Source of the DNA: Acidobacteriota bacterium
Lineage (GTDB): Bacteria > Acidobacteriota > Aminicenantia > Aminicenantales > Saccharicenantaceae
NCBI GenBank assembly: GCA_029569255.1
Contig: JAKQUO010000019.1
Location: forward strand, 149,175-213,174
DNA: 64,000 nt
Reading direction: 5' to 3'
Below, piece after piece: positions 26,093 to 34,239 of this stretch. Every line of letters starts with the position of its first letter. Position 1 is the stretch's first letter. A model generated the notes under the pieces. The model was given only the letters and a program-made list of their open reading frames with translations. It searched no databases and was not told the DNA's origin. The position numbers and the translations under genes are program-made.

Positions 26093-27957
26093 CGCCCAAA
26101 ATGCTCCTCCTGCCGGTCCTCCTGCCGGCTGTCCTGGCTGTGGCGCTCCTCCTCCTGCCCCGGGCCCTGCGCCTCGTCCGCGACGCCCTGGCCGTGGCCG
26201 GCGCCGGCGTCCTCCTCTACTACGGCTTCTTGTTCTTCTCCGTGAAGGACCTCCGCTACGCCGTGCCCTGGCTCGGGATGGGCATCGACTTCGACCTCCG
26301 CCTCTACCACTTCTCGAGCTTCATCCTCCTGGCCCTGGCCGGGTTCCTCTTCCTGATCGCGGTCTACGCCACGGTCAAGATGAAGGACGCGCCGCGGGGC
26401 CGGGAGTTCATGGCCTACGTCTTCCTGACCGCGGCCTTCGCCAACGGCGCCGCCCTGGCCAACAACTTCGTCCCCCTGGTCTTCTTCTGGGAAGGCCTGC
26501 TCGTGACCCTGTACGGCATGATCGCGATCGGCGGCCGGCCGACCTCGGGCCGGACGGCGGTCAAGGCCCTGCTCATCGCCGGCTTCTGCGACTTCTCGCT
26601 CATCCTGGGCGTCGGCCTGCTCTGGTCCGTGGCCGGGACGGCGACGATGTCGGAGATCGCGGTCGAGCCGACCGGGCTGGCCGCCGCGGCCTTCGTCCTG
26701 ATGATGATCGGGGCGGCGGGCAAGGCCGGGGCCATGCCCTTCCACACCTGGATCCCCGACGCGGCGGTCGACGCCCCCGTGACCTTCATGGCCTTCCTGC
26801 CGGCCGCCTTCGAGAAGCTCCTGGGCATCTATCTCCTGGCCCGCGTCTCGCTCGACTTCTTCAAGCTCCGGCCCGGCGGGGCGATGTCGGTCCTGCTGAT
26901 GATCGTCGGGGCCGCGACCATCGTCCTGGCCGTCCTCATGGCCCTCGTCCAGAAGGACCTCAAGCGCCTGCTCTCCTACCACGCCGTCAGCCAGGTCGGC
27001 TACATGATCCTGGGCATCGGCACGGCCGTCCCCGTCGGCATCGCCGGCGGCGTCTTCCACATGATCAACCACGCCATGTACAAGAGCGGCCTGTTCCTGA
27101 GCGCCGGGTCGGTCGAGCACCGGGCCGGCACGACCGAGCTCAAGAAGCTCGGCGGCCTGCGGCGCGACATGCCGCTGACGGCCCTCGGCTTCGTCGTCTG
27201 CGCCCTGGCCATCTCGGGCGTCTGGCCGCTCAACGGCTTCGTTTCCAAGGAGATGGTCTTCCACGGCGCCCTGGAGACCGGCTACACGGTCTTCGCCGTC
27301 GCCGCCTGGATCGGGGCCATCTTCACTTTCGCCTCGTTCCTCAAGGCCGGCCACTCGGTCTTCTTCGGCGAGCGGACGACGGACGTCCCGGAGGTCAAGG
27401 AGAGCCCGGCGGCCATCGTCCTGCCCATCCTCGTCCTGGCCGCCCTCTGCGTCCTCTTCGGCGTCTACAACAAGCTGCCCCTGGACCGGCTCATCACCCC
27501 GGTCGTCGCGCCGCACGCCGAGGCCGGGGCCCATCTCGACTTCACCGGCCACGCCCTGGACCTCTTCAACGTGGTCGCCCTGATCTCCGTGGGCTGTCTC
27601 GTCCTGGCCTTCCTCATCCACCGCCACGGCTTCCTGAAGGGCGGCCGCAAGGCCTATCTGGCCTCGGAGCCCTTTCACGGCCTGCCCGGCATTCGCCAGG
27701 CCTACGACCTGGCCGAGAAGCGGGTCTTCGACCCCTACGAGCAGGGCGTCAAGGCCCTCCAGGGCCTGTCCCTGGCCCTGTACAAGGCCGTCGACCGGCC
27801 CATCGACTTCGTCTTCGAGAAGGCCGTCACCGCCGCCGGCGAGAAGTTCACCGGCATCCTGAAGAAAGCCCACAACGGGCACTACGCGAACTACCTGGCC
27901 TGGTGCCTGGCCGGCCTGGTCATCCTGGCCGGCGCGATCGGCCTGCTGGCCAAATAA
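26089..27957 (+). CDS. Antiporter-like membrane subunit with long C-terminal extension (second of three)
   Basis: 622 residues, about 14-16 membrane helices. The antiporter core has the Glu helix FVPLVFFWEGLLVTLYG, the Lys-containing AGKAGAMPFHTWIPDAAVD and QKDLKRLLSYHAVSQVGYM. After about residue 470 comes an extension with an amphipathic stretch (residues ~520-595, VFDPYEQGVKALQGL onward) and a final membrane helix, resembling the lateral arm of NuoL that braces the pump subunits. Its ATG overlaps the previous stop by four bases. The extension suggests it is the distal, NuoL-equivalent subunit even though it is encoded second. Confidence 0.88.
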   Translation: MTPKMLLLPVLLPAVLAVALLLLPRALRLVRDALAVAGAGVLLYYGFLFFSVKDLRYAVPWLGMGIDFDLRLYHFSSFILLALAGFLFLIAVYATVKMKDAPRGREFMAYVFLTAAFANGAALANNFVPLVFFWEGLLVTLYGMIAIGGRPTSGRTAVKALLIAGFCDFSLILGVGLLWSVAGTATMSEIAVEPTGLAAAAFVLMMIGAAGKAGAMPFHTWIPDAAVDAPVTFMAFLPAAFEKLLGIYLLARVSLDFFKLRPGGAMSVLLMIVGAATIVLAVLMALVQKDLKRLLSYHAVSQVGYMILGIGTAVPVGIAGGVFHMINHAMYKSGLFLSAGSVEHRAGTTELKKLGGLRRDMPLTALGFVVCALAISGVWPLNGFVSKEMVFHGALETGYTVFAVAAWIGAIFTFASFLKAGHSVFFGERTTDVPEVKESPAAIVLPILVLAALCVLFGVYNKLPLDRLITPVVAPHAEAGAHLDFTGHALDLFNVVALISVGCLVLAFLIHRHGFLKGGRKAYLASEPFHGLPGIRQAYDLAEKRVFDPYEQGVKALQGLSLALYKAVDRPIDFVFEKAVTAAGEKFTGILKKAHNGHYANYLAWCLAGLVILAGAIGLLAK

Positions 27958-27973
27958 GAAGAGAGGAGGAGAG

Positions 27974-29455
27974 TTGATCATACTCTTCGTTGTCCTACCG
28001 CTCGTCGTGGCGGGCCTGCTCCCCCTCGCCGGCAAGGCCTCGAAGCGCCTCTTGCCCGACCTGCTGGCCAACGCGACCCTCCTCTTCCTCGTCGCCTACG
28101 CCGCGGTGGCCGGGCGGGCCCTCATCGCCGACGGGCCCGTCCTCCAGCAGACGACCTGGCTGGGCGAGGCCCTCGGCATCCGGCTCGTCCTGGACGGGTT
28201 CAGCCTGTTCATGCTCGTGGTCGTCGCCCTGGTCGGCTTGGCGGCCAGCCTGTTCTCGATCGACTACATGGAGCACTACGGCGCCAAGGGCAATTTCTAC
28301 GCCCTGTACCTGGTCATGATCGCCGGGATGAACGGCCTCGTCCTGGCGTCGGACCTCTTCGCCGTGTACGTCTTCCTCGAGGTGGCCGCGGTGGCCTCGT
28401 ACGCCCTGGTCGCCTACGGCCTGGGGCGGGACGAGCTCGAGGCCGCCTTCAAGTACCTGATGCTCTCGGTCGTCGCCTCGGCCTTCCTCGTGGGGGGCAT
28501 CGCGGTCGTCTACGGCATGACCGGCGGCCTCGATTTCGCCGCCGTGGCCATGGCCCTGAAGGAGCTCAACGCCGGCCCCGCGCTGGCCGTCGCCTCGGCC
28601 CTCTTCCTCCTGGGCTTCGGACTGAAGGCGGCCCTGATCCCGTTCCACGCCTGGCTGCCGGACGCCCACCCGTCGGCCCCGGCCCCCATCTCGGCCGTCC
28701 TGTCCGGCCTGCTCATCAAGGTCTCCGGCGTCTACGCGCTGACCCGGGTCTTCCTCAACGTCTTCGGCCTGACGCCGGCCCTGTCGACGGTCCTGCTGTG
28801 GCTCGGCGCCGTGTCCGCGGTCGCGGCCGCCTTCCTCGCCCTGGGCCAGAAGGACATCAAGCGGATGCTGGCCTACTCGTCGATCAGCCAGGTCGGCTAC
28901 GTCGTCCTGGCGATCGGCGTCGGGACGCCCCTCGGCATCGCCGGCGGGCTTTTCCACCTGTTCAACCACGCCCTGGCCAAGGGGCTCCTGTTCTTGACCA
29001 GCGGCTCGGTCCAGCGGGCGACCGGGACCCGCGACCTCGACGCCATGGGCGGGCTGGCCAAGCGCATGCCCGTCACGGCCGCGACCAACCTGGTCGGGGC
29101 GCTGTCGATCGCCGGCGTCCCGCCGCTCAACGGCTTCTGGTCCAAGCTCATCATCATCGTGGCCCTGGTCCAGGCCGGCCACCCCGTCTTCGCCGCCGTC
29201 GCCGTCCTGGCCTCGGTCCTGACCCTCTGGTATTACCTCCTCATGCAGCGGAAGGCCTTCTTCGGCCGGCTCAACGAGACGTGGGCCGCCGTCCGGGAGG
29301 CCCCCTTCTGGATGACCGCCTCGACCGTCCTCCTGGCCCTCCTCTGCGTGGGGATCGGCATCCTCTTTGCGTCGACCGTCACGACCTGGGTCCGGCCCGC
29401 CGCCGACGTCCTCGCGGACGGGATCCACGCCGTCGCCGGATCGTGGGGATTTTGA
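27974..29455 (+). CDS. Antiporter-like membrane subunit, NuoN/MrpD type (third of three)
   Basis: 493 residues, about 14 helices. Motifs: LVLDGFSLFMLVVVALVGL, the Glu helix FAVYVFLEVAAVASYALVAY, GFGLKAALIPFHAWLPDAH with the conserved Lys, and QKDIKRMLAYSSISQVGYV. Start is TTG at 27974, preceded by GAGGAGGAGAG. The pattern LEVAAVASYALVA is closer to NuoN/MrpD than to NuoL. With the two upstream genes it gives the complex three pumping subunits, the number in respiratory complex I and more than in simple Ech or Mbh hydrogenases. Confidence 0.9.
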   Translation: MIILFVVLPLVVAGLLPLAGKASKRLLPDLLANATLLFLVAYAAVAGRALIADGPVLQQTTWLGEALGIRLVLDGFSLFMLVVVALVGLAASLFSIDYMEHYGAKGNFYALYLVMIAGMNGLVLASDLFAVYVFLEVAAVASYALVAYGLGRDELEAAFKYLMLSVVASAFLVGGIAVVYGMTGGLDFAAVAMALKELNAGPALAVASALFLLGFGLKAALIPFHAWLPDAHPSAPAPISAVLSGLLIKVSGVYALTRVFLNVFGLTPALSTVLLWLGAVSAVAAAFLALGQKDIKRMLAYSSISQVGYVVLAIGVGTPLGIAGGLFHLFNHALAKGLLFLTSGSVQRATGTRDLDAMGGLAKRMPVTAATNLVGALSIAGVPPLNGFWSKLIIIVALVQAGHPVFAAVAVLASVLTLWYYLLMQRKAFFGRLNETWAAVREAPFWMTASTVLLALLCVGIGILFASTVTTWVRPAADVLADGIHAVAGSWGF

Positions 29456-29458
29456 ACG

Positions 29459-29941
29459 ATGATCCTCCAAACCGCCCTTCTCGCCGTTCTGGTGGCGCTC
29501 TCGGTCCTGGCCATCGCGCTCAAGGACCTGCTCCGGTCGGCCATCGCCCTGGCCCTGGCCAGCCTCGTCCTGGGCATCGTCTTCTTCCGCATGGGCGCGC
29601 CCTACGCCGGGGTCTTCGAGATCTCCGTCGTCGCCGGCCTGATCACGGTCCTGTTCATCCTGACCATCGCCCTGACCAAGTCGGGCGACGAGGTCCGCGA
29701 GTCCAAGCTCGCCAACATCGTCTTCCCGGTCGTCTTCGTCGCCTTTCTGGCGATCGACGCCCTGGTCATGAAGAGGCTGATGGGCAAGGTCCCGGCCCTG
29801 GCCCGGGGGGGCGAGGCGGGGACCTTCGGGGAGGTCCTGTGGAAAGGGAGGACGCTCGACCTCGTCGGCCAGATCGCGGTCATCCTGGCCGGCGTCTTCG
29901 CCGTCCTGGCCCTGTTCCGCCAGAGGGACAAGCATGAGTAA
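29459..29941 (+). CDS. NuoJ-like membrane subunit
   Basis: 160 residues, five predicted helices. The motif YAGVFEISVVAGLITVLFIL in the third helix matches the NuoJ/ND6 hinge region (usual form YVGAV...vLFlF). It would contribute to the connection between the quinone-like or hydrogenase module and the pumping subunits. ATG four bases after the previous stop; overlaps the NuoK-like gene by eight bases. Confidence 0.88.
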   Translation: MILQTALLAVLVALSVLAIALKDLLRSAIALALASLVLGIVFFRMGAPYAGVFEISVVAGLITVLFILTIALTKSGDEVRESKLANIVFPVVFVAFLAIDALVMKRLMGKVPALARGGEAGTFGEVLWKGRTLDLVGQIAVILAGVFAVLALFRQRDKHE

Positions 29942-30242
29942 CACCTGGTATCTCTATCTCTTCTTCGCCGCCGCCCTGGTCTTCGCCGGCCTCCTCGGCC
30001 TGCTGGCCAAGCGCAACCTCATCAAGCTCCTCATCGCCATCGAGATCGTCGGCAAGGGCGTCAGCCTGCTCCTCCTGTCCACGGGCCTGGCCAAGGCCCA
30101 CATCCTGACGGCCCAGGCGCTGGTCGTCACCTACATCGTCATCGAGGTCAGCCTCGTGGCCACGGCCCTGGCCCTGATCATCAACATCCGGCGCCAGACC
30201 GGGGGCCTCGATATCCGCAGCCTGACCCGGCTGAAAGGGTGA
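29934..30242 (+). CDS. NuoK/MrpC-like membrane subunit
   Basis: 102 residues, three helices. The conserved glutamate in the second helix is in KLLIAIEIVGKGVSLLLL, and the third helix has VTYIVIEVSLVATALALII with a second Glu, as in NuoK and MrpC. Overlaps the NuoJ-like gene by eight bases, an arrangement typical of nuoJ-nuoK. Confidence 0.9.
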   Translation: MSNTWYLYLFFAAALVFAGLLGLLAKRNLIKLLIAIEIVGKGVSLLLLSTGLAKAHILTAQALVVTYIVIEVSLVATALALIINIRRQTGGLDIRSLTRLKG

Positions 30243-30245
30243 GCC

Positions 30246-30578
30246 ATGACAGGCATCGGCGTCCTTCTCTCCCCTCCCGTCGCCTTCTTCGTCTTCCTGG
30301 CCGCGGCCTTCGGGCTCTACGCCCTGGGCCGGGGCATGGCCCCCCATCCGACCAAGGCCGGCGGCAAGCTGACGACCTACGCCTGCGGCGAGGACCTGCC
30401 CGGCGTCAAGGTCCAGTTCGGCTACCGCCTGTTCTTCTTCATCGCCCTGTTCTTCACCATGATGCACGTCGCCGTCCTGGTCATCGCCACCGTGCCCGCC
30501 GGCGCCGTCGCCTTCTTCGCCCTGTTCTACCTGGTCATGATCTTCCTGTCGGTCATGGCGCTGGTGACGAGGAGTTAA
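30246..30578 (+). CDS. NuoA-like membrane subunit
   Basis: 110 residues, three helices. The loop LTTYACGEDLPGVKVQFGYR matches the NuoA pattern (YECG...F..RFY), followed by a helix FFFIALFFTMMHVAVLVI in which the usual FDVE/FDIE acidic motif is replaced by MMHVA. NuoA homologues belong to complex I and Fpo-type enzymes and are not a standard part of minimal Ech/Mbh hydrogenases, so its presence here is informative. Confidence 0.8.
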   Translation: MTGIGVLLSPPVAFFVFLAAAFGLYALGRGMAPHPTKAGGKLTTYACGEDLPGVKVQFGYRLFFFIALFFTMMHVAVLVIATVPAGAVAFFALFYLVMIFLSVMALVTRS

Positions 30579-30579
30579 C

Positions 30580-30999
30580 ATGCTCAGCAAGCTCGCGCGC
30601 TGGTCCAGGATCAAGTCGCCCTGGATCCTCCACCTCAACTCCGGCGCCTGCAACGCCTGCGACATCGAGATCGTGGCCGCGCTGACGCCGCGCTTCGACG
30701 TCGAGCGCTTCGGGATCCTCCTCAAGGCCACCCCGCGGCACGCCGACGTCATCGTCGCCAGCGGGCCGGTCACGCGCCAGATGCGGGACCGGCTCATCCG
30801 CATCTACGAGCAGACCCCCGACCCCAAGTTCGTCATCGCCGTGGGCGCCTGCGCCATGTCGGGCTGCGTCTACCGCGGCGCCTACAACATCCTGGGCGGG
30901 ATCGACCAGGTCATCCCCGTGGACATGTACGTCCCGGGCTGTCCGGCCCGGCCCGACGCCATCGTCGACGGCGTCGTCAAGCTGCTGGGAAAACTTTAG
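30580..30999 (+). CDS. [NiFe] hydrogenase small subunit, NuoB-like
   Basis: 139 residues, soluble. It binds the single proximal 4Fe-4S cluster (N2 equivalent) through C24 and C27 in SGACNACDIE, C91 in VGACAMSG and C121 in VPGCPARP. CNACDIE is the form found in group 4 hydrogenases rather than the vicinal Cys-Cys of complex I NuoB. Minimal length, as in Ech/Mbh small subunits. Confidence 0.92.
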   Translation: MLSKLARWSRIKSPWILHLNSGACNACDIEIVAALTPRFDVERFGILLKATPRHADVIVASGPVTRQMRDRLIRIYEQTPDPKFVIAVGACAMSGCVYRGAYNILGGIDQVIPVDMYVPGCPARPDAIVDGVVKLLGKL

Positions 31000-31015
31000 G
31001 CTTCAAGGAACCGCC

Positions 31016-31489
31016 ATGTCTGACACCGAGATCGTCGAAAGGCTGAAGGGGGACCTCGGGGCCAGGGCCCTCGAGATCGCGAACCCCGACCGCCGCCGCA
31101 TCTTCCTCAAGGTCGCGCCGGCCGACCTCGTCGCGGCCGTGACCCTGCTCCGGGACCGCTACGACTGCGCCTTCCTGTCCACGATCAGCGGCCTCGACGC
31201 GGGGGAGGCCTTCGAGGTCCTCTACCACTTCGCCTCGCCCGTGACCACCATCCACGTCCGGACGGCGACGCCCCGCTCCGACCCGCGGCTGCCCTCGATT
31301 TGCGCCGTCATCCCCGGCGCCGTCCTCTACGAGCGCGAGATCCAGGAGATGTTCGGGATCGTCGTCGACGGCATCCCCGACGGCCGGCGCCTCAACCTGC
31401 CGGACGACTGGCCCGACGGGGTCTTCCCGATGCGGAAGGACTGGAAGCACGTCCGGCCCGAGGAAGTCATCCCCGGAGGGAAGCCATGA
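31016..31489 (+). CDS. NuoC-like 30-kDa subunit
   Basis: 157 residues. Matches the NuoC/HycE N-terminal fold: FLSTISGLDAGEAFEVLYHF, then PSICAVIPGAVLYEREIQEMFGI, and DGRRLNLPDDWPDGVFPMRKDW near the end (the family's L..W...PLRKD signature). Structural subunit of the peripheral arm. Stop overlaps the large-subunit start (ATGA). Confidence 0.9.
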   Translation: MSDTEIVERLKGDLGARALEIANPDRRRIFLKVAPADLVAAVTLLRDRYDCAFLSTISGLDAGEAFEVLYHFASPVTTIHVRTATPRSDPRLPSICAVIPGAVLYEREIQEMFGIVVDGIPDGRRLNLPDDWPDGVFPMRKDWKHVRPEEVIPGGKP

Positions 31490-32688
31490 GCTTCGAGATC
31501 CCCATCGGCCCCCAGCACCCGGCCCTCAAGGAGCCGATCAGCCTGCGCATGACCGTCGAGGGCGAGGTCATCACGAACGCCGACATCCGCCTCGGCTACA
31601 ACCACCGCGGCATCGAGAAGGTGGCCGAGGAGAAGAACTGGACCCAGAACATCTACTTGGCCGAGCGCATCTGCGGCATCTGCTCCCACTCCCACGCCAC
31701 CTGCTACGTCCAGGGCGTCGAGAAGCTCATGGAGCTCCAGCCGCCCAGGCGCGGCCTCTACATCCGCTACCTCGTCTCCGAGCTCGAGCGCGTCCACAGC
31801 CATCTCCTCTGGCTCGGCGTGGCCGGCCACGAGGCCGGCTTCGACTCCTTCTTCATGTACGTCTGGCGCGACCGCGAGATCGTCATGGACCTCCTGGAGA
31901 TGATCACCGGCAACCGCGTCCACTACGCCATCAACGCGATCGGCGGCGTCCGCCGCGACCTCGACGCGGGGCAGAAGGCCAAGGTCCTCGAGGGCGTCGC
32001 CACGCTGAAGAAACGCAGCGAATACTACCTGAACCTGGGCGGCACCGAGCCCAGCTTCGTGGCCCGGATCGCCGGCGTCGGGCGGCTGAGCCGGGAGCTG
32101 GCCATCGCCCTTTGCGCGACGGGCCCGACGGCCCGGGCCTCCGGCGTCGCCCGCGACGTCCGCAAGGAGGACCCCTACGCCGTCTACGACGAGCTCGACT
32201 TCGAGATCTGCACGGCCGACACCTGCGACGTCCTCGGCCGGGTCGTGGTCCGGATCAAGGAGCTCCTCGAGTCCTACAAGATGATCGAGCAGATGGTCCG
32301 GAACCTGCCCGCCGGCGACATCGCCTGCAAGGCGCCCCGCAAGGCCAAGCCCGGCGAGGTCGTCAGCCGCTACGAGGCGCCGCGCGGCGAGAACATCCAC
32401 TACATCAGGGCCAACGGGACGGACAGGCCCGAGCGCCTCAAGGTCCGAGCCCCGACCCTGGGCAACTACCCTGCCACGGTGGAGATGCTCAAGAAGGGCT
32501 TCATCGCCGACATCCCCCTCATCTTCGCCGCCATCGATCCCTGCATCTGCTGCGCCGAACGGGCCGTGGCCCTGATCGACGCCCGCGGCGGCGAAACGGC
32601 CGTCGTCCGGATGAGCGACCTGCGCCGGCAGGCCATCGCCCGGCACCTGAACGCCCCCGTGAAAGGGAATGCCGCATGGCCGCTCTGA
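31486..32688 (+). CDS. [NiFe] hydrogenase large subunit, NuoD-like, with all four NiFe ligands
   Basis: 400 residues. The N-terminal ligand motif is ERICGICSHSH (C63, C66) and the C-terminal one DPCICCAER (C353, C356). These four cysteines bind the NiFe centre in hydrogenases and are lost in complex I NuoD, so this is a hydrogenase rather than a quinone-reducing subunit. The rest follows the NuoD/HycE pattern: GPQHPALKEP at the start, LGYNHRGIEK, LVSELERVHSHLLWLG and GNRVHYAINAIGGVRRD. A short tail follows the second motif, which could include a maturation cleavage region, but I see no clear cleavage site. No hyp maturation genes are in the window. Group 4 by architecture; subgroup not determined. 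Confidence 0.93.
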   Translation: MSFEIPIGPQHPALKEPISLRMTVEGEVITNADIRLGYNHRGIEKVAEEKNWTQNIYLAERICGICSHSHATCYVQGVEKLMELQPPRRGLYIRYLVSELERVHSHLLWLGVAGHEAGFDSFFMYVWRDREIVMDLLEMITGNRVHYAINAIGGVRRDLDAGQKAKVLEGVATLKKRSEYYLNLGGTEPSFVARIAGVGRLSRELAIALCATGPTARASGVARDVRKEDPYAVYDELDFEICTADTCDVLGRVVVRIKELLESYKMIEQMVRNLPAGDIACKAPRKAKPGEVVSRYEAPRGENIHYIRANGTDRPERLKVRAPTLGNYPATVEMLKKGFIADIPLIFAAIDPCICCAERAVALIDARGGETAVVRMSDLRRQAIARHLNAPVKGNAAWPL

Positions 32689-33647
32689 GAACGATCCTCT
32701 ACCTTCTCGTCTATCCCGGGGTCCTGTTCCTCTTCGCCTACTCGACGTTCTGCGAATGGTTCGACCGCAAGGCCTACGCCCGGCTTCAGAACCGGATGGG
32801 CCCGACCCACACGGGCAAGTTCGGCCTCCTCCAGCCGATCGCCGACTTCGTCAAGCTCCTGGCCAAGGAGGACGTCGTCCCCGCGGCCGCGGACAAGGGC
32901 CTCTTCGCCGTCCTCCCGGCCATCGCCCTGGCCGTCGTCTCGACGGCCGGCCTGCTCCTGCCCGTCTGGAACTTCGACCTGGCCAGGCCCACCTGGACCT
33001 CGTTCCCCGGGGACATCATCGTCATCCTCTACCTGCTCAGCCTGCCGACGCTCATCCTGTTCCTGGCCGCCTGGTCGTCGACCAACCTGTTCTCGACGAT
33101 CGGCGGCGCCCGGGTCCTGACCATGCTCTTCGGCTACGAGGTGCCCCTGTTCCTGGCGGTCCTGAGCCCGGCCATCCTGGCCGACTCCTGGCGCCTGGCC
33201 GAGATCGCGGCCTTCTACCAGGCCCGGCCCGCCTACCTGCTGTTCAACCTCCTCGGCTTCCTCGTCGCCCTCGTCGCCGTGCAGGCCAAGCTCGAGCGGA
33301 CGCCGTTCGACATCCCCCACGCCGAGACGGAAATCGTCGGCGGCACCTTCACCGAGTACTCGGGGAAGAAGCTGGCCCTGTTCCGGCTGGCCTTCGACAT
33401 CGAGCTGGTCGTCGCCAGCGGCCTCCTGGCCGCCGTCTTCCTGGGCGGCTTTCCCGGCGGCGCCGTCGTCGGCTTCGCCCATTTCGCCGTCAAGACCCTG
33501 TTCATCGTCTTCCTGCTGTCCCTCCTCCGGGCCCTGACCTCACGGATCCGCGTCGACCAGGTCGTGTCCTTCTCCTGGAAGGTCCTGGCCCCCCTGGCCG
33601 TCCTCCAGCTCCTGGCCGCCATCCTCCTGAAGGGGTTCCTGCCATGA
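32676..33647 (+). CDS. NuoH/EchB-like membrane anchor subunit
   Basis: 323 residues, eight or nine helices. Family motifs are YARLQNRMGPTHTGKFGLLQPIADFVKLLAKE (first part residues ~33-45), the cytoplasmic loop LERTPFDIPHAETEIVGGTF and TEYSGKKLALFRLA. NuoH links the catalytic arm to the membrane pumps. Overlaps the large-subunit gene by 13 bases. Confidence 0.95.
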   Translation: MAALRTILYLLVYPGVLFLFAYSTFCEWFDRKAYARLQNRMGPTHTGKFGLLQPIADFVKLLAKEDVVPAAADKGLFAVLPAIALAVVSTAGLLLPVWNFDLARPTWTSFPGDIIVILYLLSLPTLILFLAAWSSTNLFSTIGGARVLTMLFGYEVPLFLAVLSPAILADSWRLAEIAAFYQARPAYLLFNLLGFLVALVAVQAKLERTPFDIPHAETEIVGGTFTEYSGKKLALFRLAFDIELVVASGLLAAVFLGGFPGGAVVGFAHFAVKTLFIVFLLSLLRALTSRIRVDQVVSFSWKVLAPLAVLQLLAAILLKGFLP

Positions 33648-34084
33648 AGATCGCCGTTTTCCTGCCCGAGCTCCTCCGCCACCTCTTCAAGAAGCCGGCG
33701 ACCGTCGACTATCCCTTCGAGAAGCTGGAGGTGCCGCCCGACTTCCGGGGCACCCCCTACCTCGACCCGGACATGTGCATCGTCTGCAAGGCCTGCGAGA
33801 GGGACTGCCCGGCCGAGGCCATCGTCATCACCGACGTCAACCCGGCCGAGAAGCGCTTCCGCATGGTCATCCACAACGACCGCTGCATCCACTGCGCCCA
33901 GTGCGTCGATTCCTGCCCGACCAACCCGAAGGCCATGCGGATGGACAGCCTCCACGAGATCGCGGCCGACGACCGCCACAAGCTGAAGGCGGAGTGGGTC
34001 TACGTCCGGGCCGTGCTCAAGCCCAAGGCCGCCGCGCCGGCGGCCCCGGCGGCCCCGCCCCGAGCCGGGGAGAAGGCCTCCTAG
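33644..34084 (+). CDS. NuoI-like 2x[4Fe-4S] ferredoxin subunit
   Basis: 146 residues. Two cluster motifs, CIVCKACERDCP and CIHCAQCVDSCP, relay electrons from soluble ferredoxin to the small subunit. The tail is Ala/Pro/Lys-rich low complexity. It is the last gene of the operon (ATGA overlap with the NuoH-like gene). No NuoE, F or G genes follow, so NADH is unlikely to be the direct partner. Confidence 0.93.
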   Translation: MKIAVFLPELLRHLFKKPATVDYPFEKLEVPPDFRGTPYLDPDMCIVCKACERDCPAEAIVITDVNPAEKRFRMVIHNDRCIHCAQCVDSCPTNPKAMRMDSLHEIAADDRHKLKAEWVYVRAVLKPKAAAPAAPAAPPRAGEKAS

Positions 34085-34105
34085 CCCTCCCGCGCTCTTT
34101 CTGTT

Positions 34106-34215
34106 GGGCGTTCTCGCCCTCCGGGCGGACCGATCCGGCCCCATCAGCTTCGTTCACGGGGATCCGCGGCGCCGAAGAGCCCGGCTTCACCCCTCGGGCC
34201 TCGCATCCGAGGGCC
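34106..34215. other. Hairpins between the convergent hydrogenase operon and dnaN
   Basis: The 155-base gap contains GGGCG-TTCT-CGCCC (34106-34119) and CCCTCGG...CCGAGGG (34193-34215, nine-base loop). Neither has a T-tract; they could end transcription from either side but this is only positional evidence. Confidence 0.3.
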
Positions 34216-34239
34216 GTCCCGACCGGTGAATGATCCGGG

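Noticed and set aside
24662-34084. Respiratory complex I (NADH or quinone-linked)
   Set aside because: No NuoE, F or G, and the NuoD homologue retains all four NiFe-binding cysteines while the NuoB homologue has the hydrogenase-type CNACD motif.
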